The notes under the pieces: generated by a model
What the model was told of the DNA's origin: nothing
Databases searched by the model: none
The model's input: the letters and a program-made list of their open reading frames with translations, nothing else
Translations under genes and position numbers: made by a program
In this document: piece by piece, positions 12,409-22,713 of the stretch
Position numbering within the stretch: position 1 is the stretch's first letter
Layout of the letters: each line of letters starts with the position of its first letter
DNA from: Kalaharituber pfeilii
Lineage: Eukaryota > Ascomycota > Pezizomycetes > Pezizales > Pezizaceae
DNA: 64,000 bases
Direction: 5' to 3'
Assembly (NCBI GenBank): GCA_015179045.1
Contig: WHUZ01000026.1
Location: 310,001-374,000 of the forward strand

Positions 12409-12911
12409 GGGAAGGCGGCACCTCGAGTGCGCTGTCCTAAACCACGTAAAGTGTGTGCAGACTGCAGAATTTGAAGTCGAATTGAGGTGGAAGACACTGA
12501 TTGAGATCGTTTCCGTTCCGAAGGAGTCCTTGTGCCCAGGTATACTATCTTCTTTTCAAATCCTTCCCCTGGACAATTGGTTGGTATATTTGTCGATTCC
12601 TAGAGGGGAAGAAAAAGAGAGCGCAACCTCGGACCAGGCTGCATTTTATTCCTCGATGTTGGCCATGAAAACAAAAAAGGCCAATGGCGATGATCCCGAC
12701 CCGTTATCTCAAGCATGGCCACCGTTCAATGTAAATGTGAATTATGTTGAGGCAGTAGAAAGCAGACTAATGATAGAGAACGTTGGGGATACTGTACTGG
12801 CAATTAGGCTGAAACGGTGGGCAATCGAAATGTGGCACAAGTGGGGCCCCGGATATATAAGCTGGGATAGCGCAAAAACCTATGATAGAGCACAAACGCA
12901 AACAAAAGATC

Positions 12912-12936
12912 AAAAAAAAAAAAAAAAAAAAAAAAA
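12912..12936 (-). terminator. RNA polymerase III T-run after tRNA-Gly
   Basis: On the minus strand this is an unbroken run of 25 T residues starting five bases after the tRNA 3' end. RNA polymerase III stops at four or more T, so it is a far longer terminator than needed. Confidence 0.85.
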
Positions 12937-12941
12937 GTTGA

Positions 12942-13012
12942 TGCATCGATCGGGAGTCGAACCCGAGCCAATTGCTTGGAAGGCAATTATCCTACCGTTG
13001 GACCATCGAAGC
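12942..13012 (-). tRNA. tRNA-Gly (anticodon UCC), no intron
   Basis: The 71-nt sequence, with A73 as discriminator, folds as a cloverleaf. The acceptor strands are GCTTCGA and TCGATGC. The D-stem is GTCC/GGAT, the anticodon stem ATTGC/GCAAT with loop CTTCCAA (anticodon TCC), and the T-stem TCGGG/CCCGA with loop TTCGACT. It reads GGA glycine codons. One acceptor pair (position 3 with 70) is a T-T mismatch. Internal A and B boxes are intact, and a 25-T terminator follows. A long open frame on the other strand runs straight through it and is spurious. Confidence 0.95.
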
Positions 13013-13864
13013 CTTTCAAGTATCCACACTAACGTAAATTGAATATTCGATTACTGATTTTCTCGATTTACGCTTCCACAACCTTCACACCTACCCTTAC
13101 CCATACAAAACCTTTGAGACAACATGCTCAAGCGGAATAAGTTACTGTAATACCGAGACTATCTGCTTTCCCTCACCACCAACTACGGCGACTTTCACAA
13201 CCACATTTACGACGGCTCTCCAAGCTGAGAAAGCAAAGATGACTCACCTCTACTGAGTCAAGTGTTTATTTTCACCATAATAATAATGTACTCGGACTAA
13301 TCCGAGCGTACCCAGACCCCATGAATTTCATGCCACATGACCTTCCTTAATTCAAGGTATAACTCACCGCCCTGGATTGGCGAGTGCATAGCAGTGGACT
13401 ATGTCTGCGCAGCCTAAGCCGCGGGTCTTGAGTCGAACAGACAAGTGCTTACCCCTAGGTAGATGATCTACTTAAGTTAAGTTGGACTAAGTCGTGATAG
13501 CTTGAATGCTCAAAAGGTAACCTGATTGAGCAACTTGATGTCTCGGCAGAGGTGTAGTCTGGTGTCCCAGGTAAACCTGTTGCTCCGTACACCGCCTTTG
13601 TAATACCAATATTTATTGTTCTAGCATGGGTGCACAGAGGCTCTGCCTGCACCCTGCATCTCATTACGCAAGTAGGAGTCAGCTATGGCAACATTGTACT
13701 GTCACCACCACTCGAGAATTGTTGATTTAAGTATTCAAAACGAGCCCCCCATGGTCCAATATGTTGTACTTTCGAGCTGCGCTAAGTAATCAGTAACTAG
13801 GAAAATCCATTTTGTTCCTCCTCACACTATCTCAATTACGATATCGTCAATACAACTCATTAGC
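13013..13864. other. Intergenic, shared upstream region of tRNA and oxygenase gene
   Basis: No coding frame, repeat copy or RNA gene was recognised. The last 100 bases before the ATG at 13865 are CT-rich and probably contain the leader of the oxygenase gene. Confidence 0.5.
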
Positions 13865-14793
13865 ATGGCATCGGAAGTTCCTCAGCACCCCCCAATCACC
13901 GCCACATATCTCGACCTCTCTCAGACCCATCTCGCCTCAACATACCCGAACCCCACCTTCGTCCTAATTCTCGACAATGTCTTCACCCCCCAAGAATGCG
14001 CCAATTTCATTCTCCAGGCGGAAGCAAGCACTCCAGATGGGCAATGGGAGGAGGCCAAAGTTTATGCCGGCCACAAGTCTGGACACATTGTAATTAAGGA
14101 GCAGAGGCATTGCGGAAGAATCATCCTCGACAGCCAAGAGCTTGCCAATAAATGGCTTGAGCGAATTAGACCATACCTGGCTGACGTAGATATTTTGGGA
14201 GGGAAGAAGGCCATGAAGAAACTTATGGATATCACATCTATAAACAGCCAGGCGGAGAAAAAGAGAGACGGGAAAGAAGAACAGTGGATCGGCATCATTG
14301 GTAACCGGGGACTAAGAGGGCAAAGATGGAGGATGGTAAGGTAAATTCAATCTTAAAATCGAAGCTGTAAACCCTTCCCTGTCCATGATTGTCCCGCTAA
14401 GTAATTAGGTGGGATCAGGTTGAACGAACACCTTCGGTTTCTGCGATACGGTCCCGGAAACTACTTCAAGCCCCATGGCGACCAACATTACAGCACCTGG
14501 AGTTCTCAGGCGGGATCTAAAACTGAAAAGGCGTGCCTGGAGCAACCTGAAGAAGTTTCGTTTATAACTTTTCATGTGTATCTGAACGACGACCCCGAGC
14601 TTGAAGGGGCTCAACAAGAATCTTCTCATCCAATCTCAAGGAATGGATAGATGTTGAGGCTAAGCAAGGTCGGGTCTTGCTTTTTCAACAGAGGGACATT
14701 ATCCATTCCGGACACGAGGTATTCAAAGGCGTGAAGTATTCCGCTAGAACTGATCTCATGTATACCAGGGTAACGGAGCCAGAGGAGGAGTAG
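13865..14793 (+). pseudogene. 2-oxoglutarate/Fe(II) oxygenase (prolyl 4-hydroxylase type), one frameshift
   Basis: Exon 1 is 13865-14340. A 78-bp intron (14341-14418, donor GTAAAT, acceptor TCAG) follows, and exon 2 runs to the stop at 14793. Exon 2 starts with FLRYGPGNYFKPHGDQHYS, which holds the iron-binding HxD pair (His-Gly-Asp). After the frame change it continues with a WIDVEAKQGRVLLFQ strand, the distal histidine in IIHSG and the 2-oxoglutarate-binding arginine in ARTDLMY. The two parts are joined only if one base is added in the G-run 14606-14609 (four G, five expected). The enzyme class hydroxylates protein or small-molecule carbons using O2 and 2-oxoglutarate. The single slip in a homopolymer could be a sequencing error, in which case the gene is intact at about 280 residues. 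All catalytic residues are otherwise present, arguing for a recent or artefactual break. Confidence 0.82.
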
Positions 14794-15852
14794 TCAAAGG
14801 AGGAGGAGCGTTGAGAACAACTGTTGCATGTGAGAATCATGCAAGGGGTATGACTGCACAATAATCAAGGAACTTGGGAAGTACGTGCAGTATTATCATC
14901 TCAATTTTTTTCATTATTATTGTTTTGAAAATAAAGTAAAGTAAGCCCATCAAACTCTCCGGCTTCTTGCTGTAATGTATTCTAAATAGTAGCTTGCTCG
15001 GCTCGTGACGGCCCCCTGAGAATTGTCAGAGGGGCAAGCAACGCGAATAAACTCTAAGCTCGTGTTCAGGCGCTGGGTAAAGCTGTTGCCTTTTTAGAGT
15101 TCCTGTCAATAAGCGGTTTTTCTAGTCGTCATATGTATTATTTTATAGATTATCTAGAGAACAATTAATATTAAATTCGGATGGTTTGATTCTCCTCCAA
15201 CCCTAACCTGGGTCCTACCCTGAGCCCAGAGTTCCCTTAGTCCTTGGGCTCCCTGCCGGGTGGGATTCAAAAGCTTCCAAAGCTTTAGCTGAACTTCTGG
15301 GAGTAATGGTATATCCTACCAGCTCAGCAGATTTTCCAGGAGCTACCCAGCCCTAGTACACGTGAGCAGAACGACCAGTAGTATCACGCTAAAAAATACT
15401 TGAGCTTATCTGCGATATACTTTGACATGATCTTGAACCTACCAAAACCTGAGTTTAGGGAACTATTAGCAGGAACTGTCAACTACAGGAGCTTACGAGT
15501 CTGCTCCCCTTAACGTGGGATCAAGTCAAAGTCAATTAGAGTTGGCACATAGGAGATGAATTTGTCACCTGCAATCATCTCTCCGCGTTCCTGTCAAACT
15601 GTTTCTTCTGGTCTCCTGAAAACCTTCGAGTTCTTGCTTCCAATTGAGAGGTCAATTCTATTTAAATAGGCCTGAATACCTCCCTTACTGCCTTCTCACC
15701 ACAGCATCACTCCTCCTCACTTCACTCATTCACAGCATTGTTCTACCCGTCTATCATCTAGGCATCCATTCTTTACAACCGTACCGTTGCACCACTCATC
15801 TTGAAAAACAACCACACTCTTTTAAGAAAACTTAAACATCCATTCATTCAAA
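14794..15852 (+). promoter_or_regulatory. Intergenic region and leader of the repeat-protein gene
   Basis: No gene was seen. Near the end, TATTTAAATA (about 15659-15668) is a good TATA-like element. It is followed by a CT-rich leader ('ccttctcaccac', 'cattcattcaaa') up to the ATG at 15853, whose context CAAAATG is strong for fungi. This points to a well-expressed gene downstream. Confidence 0.55.
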
Positions 15853-18228
15853 ATGTCCTTCACTTTCACTTTCTTCCTTGCTGTTGTTGCTCTCGCCCGC
15901 TCGGCCATCGCGGTTGGACAGTTCCCGGCTGAACACCTCCTCGACTTGGCCCAGAATAATTCTGGCCTCAGAGCCCGCGACCTCAATGCTAGAGGATTTG
16001 ACTCTGCTGCGCCTCAAGGCTGCACTGAGGGTTGGTTCGGTACCTGTACTCGCTACAACGTTAAAACTGCTTCGCAACCGGCCAGGCTATCCCGCAGAGC
16101 CAGACGTGCAAACAGATTCCGTAGGCGCTCTGAGGGGTCCGAGAAAACTGCTTCTCACCGTTACCAGAACAAGGACTACAAGGACTACAATGAAAACAAG
16201 GACGTCAATGTGAACATCAACGAAAACAAGGATATCAATATCAATAAGAAGGATATCGACAAGGACAATAAGGACAAGGACTTCGAGGAAGTCGTTGAGG
16301 TTCACCACGAAGTGCATACTTACAACTATCCAAAGCATTGCCCCTCTTACGAAGAGCACCACAAGACCCACCCTTCTCACACCATTGAGGACTACCACAA
16401 GATCTTTAAGGATAATTGCCCAACTGCCAATTACAACACCAATATCGGTTCCACTGAGCCTGTAGCCCTCAACAGCAACGACAATAACCGCTACTCCGAC
16501 CCAAAAGTTAACCCTGCCGCTAGTTGGATTGATGAAGAGGAGCTTCAGGGACTTCGCCTGACAAGAAGAGGCCTGGAGAACGCAGACCAACACATTCGCG
16601 ACGGTCTTTTCACCAACTTCGGCGGATTTGATGGTGCATTCCCAGGGGCTTCCGGTCTCGGAGCGGGCCATGGTGAATTCGGCCTTAGTGGAACTGGTGG
16701 GGGCTATACGAGCTCCAGCAATGACGGGGGCCACAAAAAAGCCACTGGCCCCGCAGCACTTGCAGATATTGGAAACCTCTTTGGTAATGCCAACCAGGGA
16801 AATAACGGAGGTGCTGCCCTCAGTACCGCCGATCTGCTGAGCAACTCTGCCGCAGTTGCGATTATCCCGGAAGCAGAGATCGAAGTACAGCCAATCTGCA
16901 CCACTTGCCAACCTACCTACCAACGCCCAGTTGAGAAGGTGATCGAGAAAGAAGCAATCCAGTCGGAGTCTCAAAGCCAGACTGTCGAAATCCAAGCCGA
17001 GGCTGTGGTCAAGGAGCAGGCGGTTGTCTCTGTCCCCAAACAAGAGGTGGTTCAGCAAGAAGTAGTTCAGCAAGAGGTCCCAGTTGTTCAACCAGTCCCT
17101 GTAGTCCAGCAAGTTGAGGTCCCGGTCTATCAAGAGGTTGAAGTCCCATATGAGGTCCCTGTATACACTCCCTACGAAGTCGAAGTCCCTGTGTACAAGG
17201 AGGTTGAAGTGGAAGTGCCCGTCACCAAGGAAGTTCAAGTTCCATATGAGGTCCCTGTCTACACTCCTTACGAAGTCGAAGTTCCCGTTCCCAAGGAGGT
17301 TCAAGTTCCATATGAGGTGCCTGTTTATACTCCCGTTGAGGTTCCTGTCGTCCAGCATGTCGAGGTCCCTGTGATCCAACAAGTCGAAGTCCCTGTCGTC
17401 CAGCAAGTCGAGGTTCCTGTGATCCAACAAGTCGAAGTCCCTGTCGTTCAGGAGGTTCCTGTCGTCCAGCAAGTCGAGGTCCCTGTCGTTCAGGAGGTTC
17501 CTGTCGTCCAGCAAGTCGAGGTCCCTGTGGTCCAACAAGTCGAAGTCCCTGTGGTCCAACAAGTCGAAGTCCCTGTCGTTCAGGAGGTCCCAGTAATCCA
17601 GGAGGTGCCTGTCATTCAAGAACGCCCTGTCATCCAAGAAGTCCCAGTTGTTCACCAAGTTGAGGTGCCCGTCTACGAGCAGGTCAACGTCCCAGTCGAG
17701 GTCCCAGTTATCCAAGAAGTACCGGTGATTCAAGAGGTCCCTGTTGTCCAACAAGTGCCTGTCATTGAGGAGCAACCCGTAATCTATAAACAGCAGACCG
17801 TTGTCGAGGAAGTTCCCGTTGTTGAGCAGGTCCCTGTTATCCAGAAGGAACCTGTCTATTTGCAGTCAGCCCCAGTTGCTGAGCAAGTCCAGGTATATGA
17901 GGAGGTTGCTCCAGCCCCTATTTGCACTACTAACTGCGCTGAGCCTGTTACCACTGTCTACGAGGCTGTCGCTGCTCCCGCTGTTATTGATACCGCCCCT
18001 GTGATCCAAGCTGCTCCTGTTGTTGAAGCTGCTCATGTTGTTGAAGCCGTCCCTGCTGTTCCTGCTGTTCCTGCTGTTCCTGTAGTTGAAGCCGCTCCTG
18101 TTATTGAGGCTGTTCCTGCTGTCCCTGCTGTTCACGCCGTTCCTGCTGTTGAGGCAGCGCCTATCATTGAAGCAGGTGTTGTTGCGCCTGCACCAGAGCC
18201 ATTCGTTCAGTTTGCTGCCCCATTTTGA
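15853..18228 (+). CDS. Secreted protein with long VPVVQQVE tandem repeat
   Basis: This is a single exon of 791 residues. The first 20 residues form a typical signal peptide (hydrophobic core FTFFLAVVALA, small residues before the likely cut at AIA). Dibasic and tribasic sites (RRARR, RFRRR, LTRRG) could be cut by a Kex2-type protease. Residues about 105-140 are Asn/Asp/Lys-rich, 265-330 Gly-rich, and 400-670 are a tandem array of an 8-residue unit close to VPVVQQVE with VPVYTPYE variants. An Ala-Val-Pro-rich tail follows to the end. Cysteines occur in small groups (CTEGWFGTC, CTTCQ, CTTNC). No catalytic family is apparent. The composition fits an extracellular or wall-associated disordered protein, perhaps processed into peptides. 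TATA-like DNA and a strong start context suggest good expression. A 562-residue open frame on the opposite strand is a by-product of the repeat. Confidence 0.85.
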   Translation: MSFTFTFFLAVVALARSAIAVGQFPAEHLLDLAQNNSGLRARDLNARGFDSAAPQGCTEGWFGTCTRYNVKTASQPARLSRRARRANRFRRRSEGSEKTASHRYQNKDYKDYNENKDVNVNINENKDININKKDIDKDNKDKDFEEVVEVHHEVHTYNYPKHCPSYEEHHKTHPSHTIEDYHKIFKDNCPTANYNTNIGSTEPVALNSNDNNRYSDPKVNPAASWIDEEELQGLRLTRRGLENADQHIRDGLFTNFGGFDGAFPGASGLGAGHGEFGLSGTGGGYTSSSNDGGHKKATGPAALADIGNLFGNANQGNNGGAALSTADLLSNSAAVAIIPEAEIEVQPICTTCQPTYQRPVEKVIEKEAIQSESQSQTVEIQAEAVVKEQAVVSVPKQEVVQQEVVQQEVPVVQPVPVVQQVEVPVYQEVEVPYEVPVYTPYEVEVPVYKEVEVEVPVTKEVQVPYEVPVYTPYEVEVPVPKEVQVPYEVPVYTPVEVPVVQHVEVPVIQQVEVPVVQQVEVPVIQQVEVPVVQEVPVVQQVEVPVVQEVPVVQQVEVPVVQQVEVPVVQQVEVPVVQEVPVIQEVPVIQERPVIQEVPVVHQVEVPVYEQVNVPVEVPVIQEVPVIQEVPVVQQVPVIEEQPVIYKQQTVVEEVPVVEQVPVIQKEPVYLQSAPVAEQVQVYEEVAPAPICTTNCAEPVTTVYEAVAAPAVIDTAPVIQAAPVVEAAHVVEAVPAVPAVPAVPVVEAAPVIEAVPAVPAVHAVPAVEAAPIIEAGVVAPAPEPFVQFAAPF
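17056..17860 (+). repeat. 24-bp coding minisatellite (VPVVQQVE unit)
   Basis: The unit is about 24 bp (gtccctgtcgtccagcaagt plus four bases). Copies differ mainly at synonymous positions and by swaps of Val/Ile and Gln/Glu. The array is most regular at 17340-17590, where neighbouring units are almost identical, as expected from recent slippage or unequal exchange. Confidence 0.85.
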
Positions 18229-20189
18229 GGCCGCTAGCCTCCACTGAAGTCTACACCTGGTAGATTCTGAATTGATGACTTGATCTGCTTTTGGCTAGTT
18301 ATGCGGAAAAGCTGGTAGACGTGACTATTCCGTTGTCTGCGCTGATGCAATTGACTGCTGGCTTCTTGTTTTCTGTTTTTTTGTTTCATTTCAAGACCTT
18401 GCTGTATGTATTCGTTCCCACTTCTCCTTCTGGTAAGAAAAATTGGAGATTACAGCAGAGATAGGCTTTTTGCGATGGAGGGAGCTGGTATCCTTTTCAT
18501 CCGCGTCCGCTCATTTCGCAGATTACTGCATACTTTTATGCTGATTGATGTACATATGGATGAGTGAAATATTGAAATGACGATATATTCAAGGAAAAAC
18601 TTCGCTCTCTAATTCCGCTACACTGCTTCTCAGTGTGTCATACTGTAGATTGATGTGCTCGATAACCAGCTTGTTCTGACATGCAACATAGCAACATATG
18701 CACGTTTTGAATGCATGTAGAAAACAAGAGTCATACGCTGAAATTGAGGCGAGATAAAGAATTGCCTCTTGCACATTTCATTCGTGCTGCGTATGACAGC
18801 ATCGTTCTAAATTTCGCATTCGCGACCGACATTGAGGCTAGCGGTAGTTCAGGCCAGTCTCGACGTTCAGGTAAGGCGCGTAAAGTGTTTGAAGAATTCA
18901 ATATCTCCGAGGCCGAAAAGAATTCATCAGCGTGTCTGGGTGTGGAAGGAGCTGACGAATGGACGACACCAGCGATAACTTTCAAGTAAGATCTTATCAG
19001 ATTCGTCTGCAGGATTCCAGGCTGCGCTGCAGCGCCCAACAACCAGCTACTAGTACTTAGTATCATATGATATCATATGCAACAGCAAATAGACTCTGAT
19101 GACGGCAAAAGCTTGGCATTGCATAGTCATAGGTGGTATGCTAGTCTAGTCTGGTTCCGAGTCTTTACAAAGATCTAGCATACTGGTAGTCAGCGTCTGA
19201 CTACCAGACTCGTTCCGATGGTTGCCATCTACAGTATCAACGAAAGGTTAGTCTCGTACCCAGCAGAGCCTCCCGGCCTCACCCAATGTAACAGGTTCGC
19301 CTGTATTTATTATCGCTTGCTTGCAAATGTCCTACGGAACTCTACTTTTTTGCACACGGCAGGACAATTTTTATTGATGCCGTCAGAACTATTGGAGGCA
19401 GTATCCGCCGCCAGCAGCAACATAAGCAGCAGTAGCTGCGGTTGGTGAGGTGGAAGGAGGAGTGGGAAGGAAGACGAGGGGGAAGCATCTTGTTTATTTG
19501 AGTGGACCATCGTCCGTTACTCAAATATTTCTCTTGAAGAATCTATACTTCTCATAACATCGGTTTCACCATGTTCTTTTACAATGAGGGGAGCATTACG
19601 ATGGATCCTTTACCTTCTTTGCCGGGAGACGGTAATGGTAATGTATTTCTTACAAATCCTCCTTCTCCAACCAAACCTCCCCCTCCGACCAGTCCTCTTC
19701 CTTCAAATAAGGATACTACTTCTATTCTTTCGACTCCTAAGCTTGATATACCGTACTGTTGAGCTTTTGGGTAGAAAGAGATGATTGTTATTCCTTCGTA
19801 GAGAGAGTAGCCAAAGTAATACACCTATATACATAGAGCATGAGGTTGCTCTCGGGCCCTTACCACCCTTTATCACGGACCTCTCTGATATCCGACACCT
19901 CCGACACTCCGACATTACTGTAGATCTCTAACACGTACCACCAACGAACCCCAACCTCAGCTTGCTACGGCGAGAAAGAACGATGATATCCTTCGACTTA
20001 AACCGGAGAAAAACGAGAGACACAACCTCCTCCAAAAACGTGCATTTCAGTAATAAAGTCAGTCTGCTGCCAGTGTTTGAAGGTCAACGGGATGCAGAAA
20101 AGTTCATTATAAAGGGCCTTTACTTGTCGGGTCGCGAAGCCAATACGGTCGCGCGCACCGAGAGATGGGGTATTAGACCATATTGACCT
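18229..20189. other. Intergenic, no convincing gene
   Basis: The 3' flank of the repeat-protein gene is followed by AT-balanced DNA with only short frames. A 25-bp perfect hairpin lies at 19183-19207. A 63-residue proline-rich frame at 19571-19762 is too weak to call a gene. Confidence 0.45.
19183..19207. other. Perfect hairpin, 11-bp stem and 3-nt loop
   Basis: CTGGTAGTCAG, then CGT, then CTGACTACCAG. The stem is perfect and lies outside any gene. Its function is unknown; it could be a relic of terminal repeats or a foldback structure. Confidence 0.7.
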
Positions 20190-20670
20190 GTAAAGCTGCT
20201 AGTGACGATTCGGCCTGATCAACCGATAGCTACTCCCTGCCATAGGCTGGTAGCCTGTATGCGGGGTTACTTGACCAAAAAAAACCGATAGCTACAGTCT
20301 GGCAATGAAACATGGGTTGGGCATGGATATGTATCACAAGGAATGCCAGCACGGTCAGAGCGGTAACACAGTGCCTCAAGTACGGACTCCACACCTTGGA
20401 GAACAGTCATGGCCGGAGTTATAAGGGAAGCTATGGCTGCGCTGGAGCTATGGGCATAGCTATGGACATAGTTACATGGACTGCCGAAGCTGGTAGAGAT
20501 CTGTTAAGCTAGCATAGATACTTGATAGCAATTACTATATACAGTAGACATGCAGCGTTGACTATAAGAAGGGATAGAAGGACAGGTCCCTCGAAGGTCA
20601 AGCACCAAGCGTTGTCCTAAGTTACACCCTCATATTCACTACATCATCGTAGAAACCGTAACATGGATAA
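20190..20670. repeat. Copy 2 of the dispersed repeat at 10495, interrupted
   Basis: It shares the ordered blocks of the 10495-10870 copy, including the end block 'caagcaccaagcgttgtcc'. A 49-bp K-family tail insertion (20234-20282) splits the block 'ccgatagctac', which is duplicated on either side of it. Confidence 0.6.
20234..20282 (+). mobile_element. Tail-only K insertion, 49 bp
   Basis: It starts TCCCTGCCATAGG and forms a hairpin (outer CCCTGC/GCGGGG, inner AGGCT/AGCCT). It ends in 'ttacttgacc' and an A-run. It is flanked by a perfect 13-bp duplication (AACCGATAGCTAC at 20221-20233 and 20283-20295). Copy 1 of the host repeat shows the single, uninterrupted form. Confidence 0.8.
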
Positions 20671-22713
20671 CTGAGGGGAGTGGCCTGTGAGTAACACCGT
20701 TGACCGGAACAACTTCACGTCAAGGTATGACAGCATAGGTACCTCCAGGAATAATGGATGATTTGGAATGTCAGTTCGCCGCTTTGAAAATGGGTGCCGG
20801 GTCAGTTCGGGAGTTCAGCGAAGCATTTTCACTATTACGCCTAAGATTCGGATCATAGCAGATGTGGCTGTCACTGGTGAACAGGGTCTTGATGTCATTA
20901 CGGCATATACAACTAAATTGAGAGCTGCCAGTCAGGAAGGGAGCCTCACCCAGGCAGGGCCAAAACGGTCTGAGGAGCTTTCATGTCATGGAACCTGTCT
21001 GACCCTGAACGACGCGCTGGAGCCACCGTCTCGGAGATCTGACGTATTGCCAACAGTTGAACGACGCTTTGAGTGGCGACTTGCGCTTGATTCCTAGAGC
21101 AGAGTAGTAGGAGAATTGTACACAACCGACATAGGTGAAGAAACGGATCTATCTCGTGTGTATGCTGATGTGATGCTAAATGATAACACTGTGAATATAA
21201 ATGTGGTCACCGAAGAGCAACACCGATTTGGACGAAGAAATGTCCAGGGTTATGGCTTGTAATGTGTTTTCGTAGCCTTGGCACAGGTGTTATGTAAACG
21301 ATGTTACAGCAGCATAGAAACATAACCATTGCTTAAATAATACATCTGCCAAGGCGCTCAGTGCTTAGTTACTAGTAGCAACGTTACTAAGCGCCTGGTC
21401 CGAGGCTAGGGTCATCCGTATAGTGTGCTGCCAAGAAATAATGTAGCAAAGACACCTATGGCATACACATGTATGAATGCCAAAAAAACAGTTAAACAAG
21501 ATCAATCAGAATGTTAATTACACAGTGTTCTCGTGCCCAAACTATTATTTTCGGCCTTCAGCCGTACGAGAACAATTACACAGTATTTCTCGGACGTTAC
21601 AACTTCCAGCAAGAGCTAGCCATAAACACGTATTGCTGCGACTGGGGCCAAAACTTGGCAAAGCCACGTGATAGAGCCTCGGCACGAGATATGTAGACCT
21701 GATAGGTTGTCTAAAGAATTGGCTGCAACCTTACCCAAAGATTTTCTCTGACTAAAAGCTAGAGGCACGAGGATGCGATAAGGAATGAAACCCTAATACT
21801 TTCGTGCATGTGCATCTGAAGGATATTAAACTTGTTCGGGTGTTCCACAGTGTGGTTGGCGTTCGGATTCCGATTATAAATATCTCGGTGACATAGTGGG
21901 TAAGACAGTAACATTTGAATTAGATAATCACTGGGATACTCGTTTTTCACGATGTTCTCGTACTCCAGCGATTATAAGTTGTAGTCTCGTAACCAGTTGG
22001 TGTTTGGTGTCATGTCCGCCACTAAACACACTCAGAGGAAAAATTACCACAAACAGTAAAAACCATGCTGCCGGGGGTCTGGCACCAGGGAGCTTCAAGT
22101 CGCCACTAGCACAGCCGCCAAGCCCGCAAACTCACTAAAGGATCGGCAACAACCATTGGCTGCGGCGATTTGGAAGCGGCCTTGGCACAATTCCTAGAAA
22201 TCTATATAAACCCCTCTTCCCTCGCCCTCAAATAGTTTTCTTTTTTCTTCATACTTACCTTGCGCCAAGCCCTTTGCTCAAAAAGATTGGGCTTCGAACA
22301 CAGGTCTAGCATTGCACACCGCTGGACTTTTGTGCTCGTGAATGGCCTTCGGGTCACTTCGGGCGCGTAGTTTTTGATTTATCTCAATTTCTTGAGAAAT
22401 CTTTGATATCTTTGGATGTCGGGATTTTCGGGAGTGAGAGGTTGGTATGAAGAGCTCTTTTTCCTTGCGATCTGGCCGCTGTGCTGGGTTTCGATGAAAA
22501 AGAAGCCCTTTTCTCTTTTGAACTACATTCTCCTCGAAACATGTACTTACTAATTACATCTTGTTTCACTTCACTTATGTGGTGCCTACTGATCCAACGT
22601 TGCAAAAACTATCTAAGACCGTAATATTAAGACAGGTGTGACATCCGTGGCCCCACAGGTCACGACGAAATATCCATAAAATTGATGTGTTCAACACTTC
22701 CATGTTCACCTCT
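20671..22713. other. Intergenic, nothing recognised
   Basis: Short open frames only (for example 20768-21097 plus) without known motifs. A bulged inverted repeat around 21342-21395 (AGGCGC...TTAGT with ACTAAGCGCCT) is the only structure noticed. Confidence 0.4.

Noticed and set aside
12407..13042. A 211-residue plus-strand open frame
   Set aside because: It runs through a 25-A run and straight across a tRNA gene on the other strand, and overlaps the start of the 11.6-12.4 kb gene. No domain was seen.
16087..17775. A 562-residue open frame on the minus strand opposite the repeat protein
   Set aside because: It is Asp/Leu/Asn-rich and arises because the repetitive codons of the plus-strand gene lack stops when reversed. 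It has no motifs, while the plus strand has a signal peptide and promoter-like DNA.
19571..19762. 63-residue proline-rich frame with an ATG
   Set aside because: Too short and low in complexity, with no conserved motif; it cannot be told from chance.
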